A stretch of DNA of 64,000 bases from Hevea brasiliensis (taxonomy: Eukaryota; Streptophyta; Magnoliopsida; Malpighiales; Euphorbiaceae). Below are positions 11,678 through 21,490 of this stretch, piece by piece. The stretch covers positions 45,750,750 through 45,814,749 of the forward strand of contig NC_079509.1 in NCBI RefSeq assembly GCF_030052815.1. Reading direction: 5' to 3'. Every line of letters begins with the position of its first letter. The stretch's first letter is position 1. Both the position numbers and the translations under genes were made by a program. The notes below the pieces were generated by a model, which did no database searches, was not told where the DNA came from, and saw only the letters and a program-made list of their open reading frames with translations.

Positions 11678-12518
11678 GTTCTCAACGGTCTTCCTCAAGA
11701 GATCCATGAGCAGATTCTACAAAACATCATCCAGTCCAGAACCAAAGAACAGCTGGATGTTCTCCAAAAATGTCTCAATTTTACAAAAAGCAATCAGCAA
11801 GGTCACGATGGATGGTCATGGGAATGAGAGTACTACTCAAAACCCCGTTTTCATTGCACTCAGGAACATCCTAACAGATATCCTCTGTGCTATCCAGACT
11901 GTGAACACAGCTTAGATTTCAGCATTCCCCGCTTCAAAACCACTAGGATGTCTGGTGCCCGATATCTAGACGCCCGAGAACTATTCAAATGGGCCATGTT
12001 AGCTGGAGTCCGAGTTACAAAATCTGATTGTGAAATGGCGAGATTTTTGGGAAATAGAGTCCTTCGAGAAGTAAGAAGACTATTATTTCTCCAAAAACCA
12101 GTCAACATACAAATTATTTCAACATCTCCAGAAGTATTAGCAAATGGAGAGCTACAACAAGCGATCCATTACTTCTACCTGGATACAAAACAGCCTCCTC
12201 TCTATCATCTTCCAGATTGGCCATGCAATCATGAAGACCATTTCGTCCAACTCAACAAATGACGAGCAAAGGCGATGTAGTCGGCGGCAAAAACACAGAT
12301 ATCCAGAATATGCGCTAGTCCATACGGGTACATATTCTCGGATATATGTTCACTATGAACATTTGCCAAGTCCAAAACCCTTTCATATTGAAACAAGGCA
12401 TGAAAATTACATGGTTCAGTATGAAAGTCACTACGACTTATCTTCTGTCTCGTCAGATGACGAAATAAGTGACGACGAGGAGACATGGCACAACTTACAA
12501 AACATGATGGAAGGATAA
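11678..12518 (+). pseudogene. Component B C-terminal domain, unit 3, with stops
   Basis: The frame continues after the stop at 11675-11677 but meets TGG-to-TGA at 11825-11827 and more breaks around 12262. Visible parts are a Cys/His cluster (about 11850-11910), a helix-rich middle (RYLDARELFKWAMLAGV) and a Ser/Asp/Glu tail ending at 12518. I do not recognise the domain. It occupies the place of the post-RNase H tail in component A. Confidence 0.7.
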
Positions 12519-12876
12519 AAGAGTGGTCCCAGCTCCACTCCATAAAAAAAAAAAAAAAAAAAAAGAAAAGAAAAAGAAAAGAAAAAGAAACGAAAAAGAA
12601 AAAATTTAAGACCGGCAAAAGAAATTTATGGCGGCAAAATTATCCATTTTCTCTTCATTTTCCTTTTATTTTTTTTGTAATCATTTTTATTCTCTTTTCT
12701 CTCTTTCTTTTTTCCTTTAATCATTTTTATTCTCTTCCTTTATTTCAAAACCAGACAGGACACTGTTCACCTGTCATATCTTGTACTGTTCACTTTTTAC
12801 TGTTCGCATGTGAAGGAGACAAGAAGCACTGTTCACACGTGAAGGCATCAAGCACTGTTCACACGTGAAGGCATCA
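12519..12876 (+). promoter_or_regulatory. Truncated intergenic region of unit 3
   Basis: After the stop come a small hairpin (GAGTGG...CCACTC), an A/G tract (about 12543-12605), the conserved GACCGGCAAAAG block and the ACTGTTC-rich promoter part. A 26-base segment with the CACGTG core is duplicated in tandem (12825-12850 and 12851-12876). The TATA box and leader are missing because unit 4 begins in the opposite orientation. Confidence 0.75.
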
Positions 12877-13369
12877 AAGGGAGAAGCTTGAAGAGGGAGA
12901 AGCTTGGGTAAGCTTTTGTTCCTTTGAAGTGGCCTCCCCTTTGCCTTAGATAGGTGCCCCCTTATATAGAAGTGTCCAGGGGCAGTTTTGTAATTTTGAA
13001 AAGTTTGAACAGTGTCTGCCACTTGATGCCTTCACGTGTGAACAGTGCTTCTTGTCTCCTTCACATGCGAACAGTAAAAAGTGAACAGTACAAGATATGA
13101 CAGGTGAACAGTGTCCTGTCTGGTAAAGGAGAAAAGAATAAAGTAAAAATGATTACAAAAGGAAAATGAAGAGAAAAGTAAAAGTGCAAAGAGTAAAAAT
13201 AAAAGTAGAATGGAAAATAAAAAGCAAGATGGATAATTTTGCCGCCATAAATTTCTTTTGCCGGTCTTAAACTTTTTCTTTTTCTTTTTCTTTTCTTTTC
13301 TTTTCTTTTCTTTTCTTTTCTTTTCTTTTTCTTTATTTTTTTTTACGGAGTGGAGCTGGGACCACTCTT
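12877..13369 (-). promoter_or_regulatory. Promoter and truncated leader at the tail of unit 4
   Basis: Minus-strand order: post-stop hairpin, A/G tract (about 13345-13265), GACCGGCAAAAG block, ACTGTTC-rich promoter, TATA box at 12969-12961, then the first part of the leader up to 12877, where the inverted junction with unit 3 lies. Any transcript from this promoter would run into the antisense strand of unit 3. Confidence 0.8.
12961..12969 (-). promoter_or_regulatory. TATA box at the tail of unit 4
   Basis: CTATATAAG on the minus strand followed by a G run, in the same position relative to the ACTGTTC repeats as in the other copies. Confidence 0.7.
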
Positions 13370-14330
13370 TTATCCTTCCATCATGTTTTGTAAGTTGTGC
13401 CATGTTTCATCGTCGTCACTTGTTTCGTCATCTAACGAGACAGAAGATAAGTCATAGTGACTTCCATACTGAACCATGTAATTTTCATACCTTGTTTCAA
13501 TATGAAAGGGTTTTGGACTTGGTAAATGTTCATAGTGAACATATATCCGAGAATATGTACCCGTATGGACTAGCGCATATTCTGGATATCTGTGTTTTCG
13601 CCAGTTTTCGACTACTGTCTTTGCTCGCCATTTGTTGAGTTGGACGAAAGGGTCTTCATGATTGCATGGCCAATCTGGAAGATGATAGAGAGGAGGAAGT
13701 TTTGTATCCAGGTAGAAGTAATGGATCGCTTGTTGTAGCTCTCCATTTGCTAATACTTCTGGAGGTGTTGAAATAATTTGTATGTTGACTGGTTTTTGGA
13801 GAAATAATGTCTTCTTAAGGACTCTATTTCCCAAAAATCTCGTCATTTCACAATCAGACCATCTAACTCAGACTCCACCTAACATACCCCATTTGAATAG
13901 TTCTCTGGCGTCTAGATATCGGGTTCCAGACATCTGAGTGGTTTTGAAGCGGGGGATGCTGAAATCTAAGCTGTGTTCACAGTCTGGATAGCACAGAGGA
14001 TATCTGTTGGGATGTTCCTGAGTGCAATGAAAACGGGGTTTTGAATAGTACTCCCATTCCCATGACCATCCATTGTGACCTTGCTGATTGCTTTTTGTAA
14101 AATTGAGACATTTTTGGAGAACATCCAGCTGTTCTTTGGTTCTGGACTGGATGATGTTTAGTAGAATCTGCTCGCGGATCTCTTGAGGAAGACCGTTGAG
14201 AACTTATTGTCTGAATTTCTTCGAAAGACAACGGGTTTGGAAATGTTCTAAGGACCTATTGGCACCAAGTGAAGCAAAAAGGACTTCACTGTGGTGATAA
14301 TTTTTTACATTGACCAGTGGGGCCAATGGT
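13370..14330 (-). pseudogene. Component B C-terminal domain, unit 4
   Basis: The final 158 codons (13846-13370) are open and end in the Ser/Asp/Glu tail. The part upstream (14231-13847) is split by frame changes, among them one near 13815 where bases are missing relative to unit 10. The Cys/His cluster lies near 13975-14040. Function unknown. Confidence 0.7.
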
Positions 14331-15330
14331 AATTTTACACTAGAATCCAGTGGGGATCCTAGGCCTTCAGTCCTTCGCTTTTGTATTTTTACACTAGAAT
14401 CCAATGGGGATCCTAGGCCTTCAAATTCCTGTTTTTGTAATTCAAGGTGATGATTTTGGTTAGAAGTGGATGGATCTGATGGACTAATTCTGGATGTAAT
14501 GGATTTGTATAAAATTTGGTTTTGTAAAAACTCAATGAATGATTGAGCTACCATGATATGATCCTCATGATATTTAATTCTGCTAAGGAAATTGACCACA
14601 TATTTATTAGCTTCCTCGAACTCAATACAAAGTGCATTGAGAGTATTACTCCCAACTTTTTGTTTTGTATTAAAGTCCAAAGATTGTCTAATAAACATTG
14701 GTGCCTTTCTGTGGGAACAAATGCAGTTCTGGCTACATTAATTCTGAATTTTTGAACAGGAGTTTTGGAGAGGACTATTGGTCCAAAGTGGACTAAATCA
14801 CTACTGTTGGATGATTCTGCCATCTGCAAAAACTCACAAGGGTTAGTTTGTAATAAGCAGTAATCAAAAAATTGATTTTTGAAAACAAGCTCGTTTAAAG
14901 AAATTTCTTTTTGTAAATGCCATCTTGTTTCCTGTTCCAAAACATTTATTTGATTATCAAAAATGGAATAAGCCTTTATGATATTCAAATTCTTTGTTTT
15001 GGGTTTTTCAACAAAAGGAAAAACAAGATTTTTGTTTTTTGTTTTAAAAGAAATACTATCATAGTTGACTTTGTAGGGAGTAATCAAATTGATAAAAGGC
15101 GTCCCTAAAATGACACTATGACTGATATCTCTTATTAAAACAAATGAAGTTTTTAGAAGAAGATTTGAATTAGCTATTGAAGCCTCTGTTTTGTAATTAA
15201 TTTTGACTTTGGAATTGTTTGCAGCTCAAAGGTTTTCAGTAGTTTTTTCTTGGAATTTTTCTAGAACAGTGCCTTCTTTAATACAATTTATATCTGCACC
15301 TGTATCAAATAAGGCAATTTTGTATCGATC
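14331..15330 (-). pseudogene. Protease remainder and B-specific domain, unit 4
   Basis: An insertion of two bases near 15318 breaks the protease just before its DTG, so the active site lies in another frame from the upstream polyprotein. The stretch 15087-14548 is open and carries the post-protease region and half of the B-specific domain; 14698-14204 carries the rest with the duplicated EGLGSPLDSSVK segment. The frames overlap at a shift near 14600. Confidence 0.75.
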
Positions 15331-18300
15331 TTGAAATCTTTTGAAAAAACTATCGAAATTTTTATCAAATATCTTCTGGAAGAAATCTCATTAAGGATGA
15401 AGAGAAATTCTTTTGTAGGTTTTTCAAGATTTTCAATTTCTAAAGTATTTTCTTCATCTTCTTCTTTGACTTCTTCATTGATTTGTTTTGAAAGTAATTT
15501 TTGAAGTGTTTCTGAGTCCTGTGCCTGTTTTTCCTTAAGCTCATTAAGCTCAATCTTAACAGCTTTTATTTCTTTCTGGAGGCTTTGGACTGAAATAGTT
15601 GGTTGTTTTGAAGTCTTCTTCCTACCCAACATGGCCGTAAGGTCATATGTGTTTTTTGCAACAGAGGGCAGAATAGAAGGTTTTTGTATTGGTTGTTCTT
15701 TAAAAGTTTTTAAAAGTTTTCCTAAAAATTCCTTTTGTAGTTGAGAATCTTCAACCTGTGTAAGGATTTCTAAGAGTAACTTCTGGTCTTTTGAAAGAAC
15801 ATTGATCTTCAATTTTGGTTTTGTAAACAGTTCATTTTCTGTTTCAGAATCTGAACTTGTGATTAATTCATCAATTTGTAATCCTTCTTCATTTTCTGTG
15901 GGTTCAGAATTACTGGACTCACCTTCGGTTTCAACTAAAAGAGCAGTTATTTTATTAATAACTTTTTCTTCTAATTGTAACTCATGAAGTTTTTTGTTTA
16001 ACTTGCAAAAATTTGCAGTGTGGCCTTTGTTACCACATTTGTAGCAAGTGAAATTTTTTATTTTTGATTTGGATTGAGGACTAGGTTTACTAGTCTTTTT
16101 TGGAAGTTTTTTGTAATATGAATCTTTTTCTAGTTTTGAAGAGTTTTTGTATTTTTGGGATGATTTTGTGTAAGGTTTTCTGCTACAACTTCCTCCACAA
16201 TCTGGAGTAGGGTTTTTAGTTCCTATTTCAAATTGTTTGCAGAAAGATCCTAACTCTTGGCGAGTTTTTCTCATTTCCCATTTCAAATGTTTTTGTAATT
16301 TCAAATCCTGACAGATCTTTAAACCTTCTTTTTGAGTGAGACTGACTAGTTCACCATAGGTTAATTTATCATATGGGATTTGATTTCCAAATGCTTCCTT
16401 AATTTTATTCCTAACCTTTTCTCCTAAAAGGATCGAAAGTCCAGCAAGGAATTTTTCTTTCCAAAAGGGCTGATTAGAATCTTCTCTAAGCATTACCCTA
16501 GTAAGGAAAATGTTTTTGTAATACTGAAAATCACTCAGTTTTTTGCATCTAAGATTTGAAATGAGTTTGGCATTCTTATCCTTAAGATGGGATGGGTCAC
16601 CTACGAAATGTAAGGAAATTGTTACAATCAAGGTGGCTACTGCATCTGGGATTGGTTGGCCTAACTCATCAAGAATTGGCACGCCATCTTCTTGAGTTTG
16701 TATGGATTCTAGAATCTCAGATTTTTGTAGGTTCGTGAGATGATAATCCCACCATCCTTTGAGCTGCCCTGTGAATCCTGCAATGAGGAGTTCAGCAATA
16801 GCTCTGTCTGGGGTTCCAGTTTGGGTTTTGTAAGCATTTGCTGCCATGGTCATTTGCTGGAGCAAATTTAAGATGTTGTATTCAGACATACCATCTATGT
16901 TCCATTCATAGACAGTAGAGGCATTGAATTTAGACTGGGTCAGGATTTCAGATCTATTTTCTATGCCTAAGTCTGGAGCTGTTATTGGGAGGGGTGTTGC
17001 TACCCGCGGCCAATAAAGTCTATTGATTTGTAAAGGTTTTGAAGACTGAATTTTTTCAGTTTGGATGGGCTGGTTTTCTTGGCTTTGGACATCTGAATCT
17101 GAATCTTCCTCAATTATATTGACACTCCTTTGGGAGGTTTGAGGTGTTTCAGGTGCTACTGGAGTAGAAGTCGAAGCTTCTAGCCTAGTCTTCATGTCTC
17201 TCAAAGCTTGGATGAATTCAGAATTGTTGTTGTTTTGTAAATCCTTTTGACTGTTTTTGGAAACTTGGAATGGTTTGAAGATTGGGTTTTTCAATTTTGT
17301 ATCCGGCTTTGTTTCAATTTGGGAAACTGTAGCCTGTTGGTTTTGTTCCATTTTTTGTAATTGCTTACCTATGGTATGCAAATGGGCATTTGTAAAGTTA
17401 TTCTGTAGAACAATGTTTTTTATATTCACAGAATCACTTTCATTTGGAATTTTGTAAGGGGCTGCTTCTACTGTTTGTTCCAAGTGGGGAATTTTTACTA
17501 TCCTAAGAGGAGGATGTTCAGACTGTATTTTTCTACCATCTGAAATTTCCCATTCAGGAACTTTGTTTCTAACAGTAATAGGATTAACAGACAGGTTTTC
17601 TTCTGCTTGGTTAACAGACAGTTTTTCCTCTGCTTTCTTTAGAAGATCTTTTAGAGCCGCAATGAACTCTGATTGATTATCTTCTAACTCCTGTTGTTTG
17701 GGTTTTGAAATTTGAGAAGGTTTTGAAATTGGATCTGATTTTTTGAAAGTTTTTGGAGTTTTGGAAAACGGATATGAAATGTTATGCTCTTTAGCATACA
17801 TCTCAAACCAATCAAAGAAAAGAATATGAACTCTATGTTGGTGTATAAAGTCATAATATTTCTTTTGAAATTCTTCCCTTTGATTATTGAAATTTTTGAA
17901 AAACCACATTTGCTTTCTATGATTTTTAGGAGAATAAAAATCATTACGCAAATATTGTCTGTCTATTTCAAATTCTTTTTCAAGCACATTAAGTTCATGG
18001 TTTACATTTTCTGTAATGGCTGAAAAGGTAGGAGAAGTAGGTTCTGACTCTGTTTGGGTTTCATCCTGAACAGACTCGTTTTGTAAATTTGTATAAACTG
18101 GATGTGGAACATTTGTAGAGTAATTTACGTTTTGTAAAGTGGATCTAGGTATTTCTGAAGTAGAAAGCCTAGAAGAGCTAGGTAAGTCTGAGGTAGAATA
18201 CCTAGGCTGAATATTTTGTATTTCAACTGGTTTTGTAACAGGCAAACTAATGACAGAAGGTATACGAGACACTCTTCGTATGTCAACAGTACTGGACATT

Positions 18301-18773
18301 GAGAAATCATCTGAAAACCTAAGGCTTCTGTTAAAGCTAAGGCTGACTCTTCCATCGTCATACTGGGTTATTTGCCTAAGTTGAACGTTTGGCTCAACTA
18401 TTTTTGAAGATTCTGGTTCTACTGCACCTTCTAAAATCCATTCTTCTGGTAGGGTTATGTCCTTCCACTGGATAGATCTAGGAATTACAGTGTTGGATTT
18501 TGTAAGATCAGTTTGTAAAAGCAAAGTTTCTCCTCTTTTACTTTGAAACTTATGTTTTGTGGCAAAAGCAGAAACCATAGCTTTGTAATGAATTTTGTAA
18601 ATCAGTGCAAGAGGAATAGATCCTTCAAGCATTTTGTAATTGTGAGTTTTGATTTGTAAAACAAGGGATTTTGTAATATTACTGTCGTTTAAGGAAACAG
18701 TAAAGTTTGGATAGCAATCAAAAGATATTGGTCCACTGCACAAACTAGACTCGACTGAACTAAGCAAGGAGTC
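15288..18773 (-). CDS. Longest open viral frame: MP, linker, capsid, zinc knuckle, coiled coil, start of protease
   Basis: This frame of about 1,160 codons opens directly after the stop at 18776-18774 inside MP and has no obvious start of its own; TTG at 18767 is only the first possible alternative codon. In order it holds the rest of the 30K-type MP, a Ser/Thr linker, the aromatic segment ending HNISYPF, the capsid core (IDGMSEYNILNLLQQ near 16900, LIAGFTGQLKGWWDYHL near 16770), a Lys-rich knuckle (16046-16005, CCHC), an acidic segment and a coiled coil. It ends in a frameshift before the protease active site. MP and capsid are thus fused in one polyprotein, as in petuvirus-like and florendovirus-like genomes. 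Confidence 0.8.
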   Translation of the reverse strand, partial: DSLLSSVESSLCSGPISFDCYPNFTVSLNDSNITKSLVLQIKTHNYKMLEGSIPLALIYKIHYKAMVSAFATKHKFQSKRGETLLLQTDLTKSNTVIPRSIQWKDITLPEEWILEGAVEPESSKIVEPNVQLRQITQYDDGRVSLSFNRSLRFSDDFSMSSTVDIRRVSRIPSVISLPVTKPVEIQNIQPRYSTSDLPSSSRLSTSEIPRSTLQNVNYSTNVPHPVYTNLQNESVQDETQTESEPTSPTFSAITENVNHELNVLEKEFEIDRQYLRNDFYSPKNHRKQMWFFKNFNNQREEFQKKYYDFIHQHRVHILFFDWFEMYAKEHNISYPFSKTPKTFKKSDPISKPSQISKPKQQELEDNQSEFIAALKDLLKKAEEKLSVNQAEENLSVNPITVRNKVPEWEISDGRKIQSEHPPLRIVKIPHLEQTVEAAPYKIPNESDSVNIKNIVLQNNFTNAHLHTIGKQLQKMEQNQQATVSQIETKPDTKLKNPIFKPFQVSKNSQKDLQNNNNSEFIQALRDMKTRLEASTSTPVAPETPQTSQRSVNIIEEDSDSDVQSQENQPIQTEKIQSSKPLQINRLYWPRVATPLPITAPDLGIENRSEILTQSKFNASTVYEWNIDGMSEYNILNLLQQMTMAANAYKTQTGTPDRAIAELLIAGFTGQLKGWWDYHLTNLQKSEILESIQTQEDGVPILDELGQPIPDAVATLIVTISLHFVGDPSHLKDKNAKLISNLRCKKLSDFQYYKNIFLTRVMLREDSNQPFWKEKFLAGLSILLGEKVRNKIKEAFGNQIPYDKLTYGELVSLTQKEGLKICQDLKLQKHLKWEMRKTRQELGSFCKQFEIGTKNPTPDCGGSCSRKPYTKSSQKYKNSSKLEKDSYYKKLPKKTSKPSPQSKSKIKNFTCYKCGNKGHTANFCKLNKKLHELQLEEKVINKITALLVETEGESSNSEPTENEEGLQIDELITSSDSETENELFTKPKLKINVLSKDQKLLLEILTQVEDSQLQKEFLGKLLKTFKEQPIQKPSILPSVAKNTYDLTAMLGRKKTSKQPTISVQSLQKEIKAVKIELNELKEKQAQDSETLQKLLSKQINEEVKEEDEENTLEIENLEKPTKEFLFILNEISSRRYLIKISIVFSKDFKIDTKLPYLIQVQI

Positions 18774-19180
18774 CTAAAAGTTTATGAACCTAGTATCTCT
18801 AAGAACTGCTAGGATTGAGGTGTTCAACCCTTCTTTTGTAAGCGGTTTAATTCCAACTTGGACTAAACCTATATGGATGTATTTGTATTGTTTTTCACGG
18901 TGTTTTTGTAAGGATTTTTGAGACAGAAGAGAAATCGTCTCAAAGGGTTTTGTAATCTGAAGATCTCTTTCTTCAGTTTTGATTGTGAAATCAATTTTGA
19001 AAAAATTGAGTTTTGTAGTCTGATAGATTTGATCTTTTTTACTTTTGGAATTTCCCAATTATCTATACATTTTTCAAAATTTTCTATTATTATTTCTTCA
19101 CTATTAACTATCTTTCTCGACTCGGAGGACGAGGTAGAAGAGTTTGAAGAAGAAACTGTCCTACAGAAAATTGGATTCAT
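18774..19180 (-). pseudogene. Movement protein N terminus, unit 4
   Basis: The ATG at 19180 starts MP. One base is missing near 19033 relative to other copies, which shifts the frame, and CAG has become TAG at 18776-18774. Downstream of that stop the frame is open for more than 3.4 kb (15288-18773). Two lesions therefore separate the start codon from the long frame. Confidence 0.8.
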
Positions 19181-19407
19181 ACTTAAAGAATTTTTCTAGG
19201 TTGATCTTTTGAGTTAAGTGAGGTAATCGCACCAGGAATCACTACCCTAAACACGCCCTCTCGGCTAAAAACGGGACTTTCAACCCAGGCCTGTTTACAC
19301 CTCTAAAGAAGCTGTCTTATCACCTTAAGATCATCTTACCAACCTCAAAAATGTTTAAATGTGAATCCGAACCTTAAATAGAACCTTTTCCCCTGTGCTC
19401 GATACCA
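19181..19407 (-). promoter_or_regulatory. Leader and damaged primer site of unit 4
   Basis: On the minus strand the site reads TGGTATCGAGC, so one base of the usual TGGTATCAGAGCC is lost within CAGAG. The following G run is also altered. Leader sequence continues to the MP ATG. This marks the head-to-tail boundary between units 5 and 4. Confidence 0.7.
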
Positions 19408-20544
19408 AGGGGCCTTGGAACGAAAGGGGGATGAGCTAACAGGGAAGAAGCAATAATCTAGATCTTGAATAATATATAAACAATTAAAGAAATAAACAAA
19501 ATGCACAATAAAGGAAATCTTTAGAACTGAAAATTAAATTTGTAAGTTAAAGATTAAATATATATATTCTATAGGCGGCAGAGCCAGTCCGTTAAGAATA
19601 TATATACTTAACAAAAATAAAATTAAATTTGTAAATTTAAATATGAATATACATGTATATATTCAATAGGCAGTAGAGCCAGTCCGTTTTGAACATATAT
19701 ACGTATATTTATGCAGATCAGGCGGTTGAACCGACCATATATATGCAAAATAAATTTTGTAAAAGAAATTGAAGAAAACTTACTTCAAAATCTTATAAAT
19801 TTTGTAAGATTTGTACAAAGGTTTTGGAGATGTAATTCCGGGTAGGACTTACAAAGGTTGCTCAACACATGAGCTTCCTAAGATCTACTACAAGGAAGTT
19901 ACAGGGTTTGTAAGTTTGTAGGTGAGGTAGAGGTAGGGCAGGACGAGAAGTGAATCAACCTTCTTGCTCCTTCTGAACCTCGGGTGAGACTTCTTCAGGA
20001 TCTTCTTCGGATTCTCTCGGCTTAAAGAAGCTTGAAAGGGAGAAGCTTGAAGAGGGAGAAGCTTGGGTAAGCTTTTGTTCCTTTGAAGTGGCCTCCTCTT
20101 GCCTTGGATCGGTGCCCCCTTATATAGAAGTGTCCAGGGGCAGTTTTCTAATTTTGGAAAGTTTGAACAGTTTCTGCCACTTGATGCCTTCACGTGTGAA
20201 CAGTGCTTCTTGTCTCCTTCACATGCGAACAGTAAAAAGTAAACAGTACAAGATATGACAATTGAGCGATGTCCATGTCGGTTTTGAAATAAAGGAAAAG
20301 AGAATAAAGTAGAAATGATTACAAAAATAAAGGAAAATGAAGAGAAAGGTAAAAGTGCAAAATTACAAAGAGTAAAAAATAAAAGTAGAATGGAAAATAA
20401 AGAGAATAAAAAGCAAGATGGATAATTTTGCCGCCATAAATTTCTTTTGTCGGTCTTAAATTTTTTCTTTTTCTTTTCTTTTTCTTTTTTCTTTTTCTTT
20501 TTTTTTTTATTTTTTTTTTATGGAGTGGAGCTGGGACCACTCTT
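19408..20544 (-). promoter_or_regulatory. Complete promoter and leader between units 5 and 4
   Basis: Minus-strand order: hairpin after the stop, A/G tract (about 20519-20460), ACTGTTC repeats, TATA box, two-codon uORF, both GGACTGGCTCTGCCGCC-type repeats (the one near 19680 altered), then the damaged PBS. It would drive a transcript through unit 4 to the second promoter at 12969. Confidence 0.8.
20119..20127 (-). promoter_or_regulatory. TATA box upstream of unit 4
   Basis: CTATATAAG on the minus strand with the usual G run downstream; distance to the next copy of the same box (12961-12969) is about 7.16 kb, one B genome length. Confidence 0.7.
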
Positions 20545-21490
20545 TTATCCTTCCATCATGTTTTGTAAGTTGTGCCATGTCTCCTCGTCGTCACTTGTTT
20601 CGTCATCTGACGAGACAGAAGATAAGTCGTAGTGACTTTCATACTGAACCATGTAATTTTCATGCCTTGTTTCAATATGAAAGGGTTTTGGACTTGGCAG
20701 ATGTTCATAGTGAACATATATCCGAGAATATGCACCCGTATGAACTAGCGCATATTCTGGATATCTGTGTTTTCGCCAGTTTTCGACTACTGTCTTTGCT
20801 CGCCATTTGTTGAGTTGGACGAAATTGTCTTCATGATTGCATGGCCAATCTGGAAGATGATAGAGAGGAGGAAGTTTTGTATCCAGGTAGAAGTAATGGA
20901 TCGCTTGTTGTAGCTCTCCATTTGCTAATACTTCTGGAGGTGTTGAAATAATTTATATGTTGACTGGTTTTTGGAGAAATAATAGTCTTCTTACTTCTTG
21001 AAGGACTCTATTTCCCAAAAATCTCGGCATTTCACAATCAGACCATCTAACTCGGACTCCAGCTAACATACCCCATTTGAATAGTTCTCTGGCGTCTAGA
21101 TATCAGTTCGGACATCCGAGTGGTTTTGAAGCGGGGATCTGAAATCTAAGCCGTGTTCCTGATCTGGATAGCACAAAGGATATCTGTTGGGATGTTCCTG
21201 AGTGCAATGAAAACGGGGTTTTGAATAGTAGTCCCATTCCCATGACCATCCATCGTGACCTTGCTGATTGCTTTTTGTAAAATTGAGACATTTTTGGAGA
21301 ATATCCAGCTGTTCTTTGGTTCTGGACTGGATGATGTTTTGTAGAATCTGCTCGCGGATCTCTTGAGGAAGACCGTTGAGAACTTGTTGTTTGAATTTCT
21401 TCGAAAGACAACGGGTTTGGAAATGTTCTAAGGACCTATTGGCACCAAGTGAAGCAAAAAGGACTTCACTGTGGTGATAATTTTTCACAT
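20545..21490 (-). pseudogene. Component B C-terminal domain, unit 5
   Basis: The part up to about 21100 shares a frame with the upstream protease piece because of the deletion at 21491. It contains the NYHHSEV, SLEHFQTRCLSKKF and Cys/His parts. Frame breaks lie near 21100 and 21140. The acidic tail ends at 20545. Function unknown. Confidence 0.7.

Larger units (their letters stand above)
6509..12876 (+). mobile_element. Unit 3: endogenous component B, plus strand
   Basis: Order: leader without PBS, MP, linker, capsid, zinc knuckle, coiled coil, protease, B-specific domain, C-terminal domain, and a promoter fragment cut before the TATA box. It meets unit 4 tail to tail at 12876/12877. Multiple frameshifts and stops lie in MP and capsid, but the second half is largely open. 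Confidence 0.9.
12877..19407 (-). mobile_element. Unit 4: endogenous component B, minus strand
   Basis: It reads on the minus strand from a damaged PBS (19407) through leader, MP, capsid, knuckle, protease, B-specific and C-terminal domains to its own promoter and a leader fragment ending at 12877. It is the best preserved 5' half among the B copies, with one long open frame. Upstream it continues head to tail into the intergenic region of unit 5, so it has a complete promoter in front of it. Confidence 0.9.
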
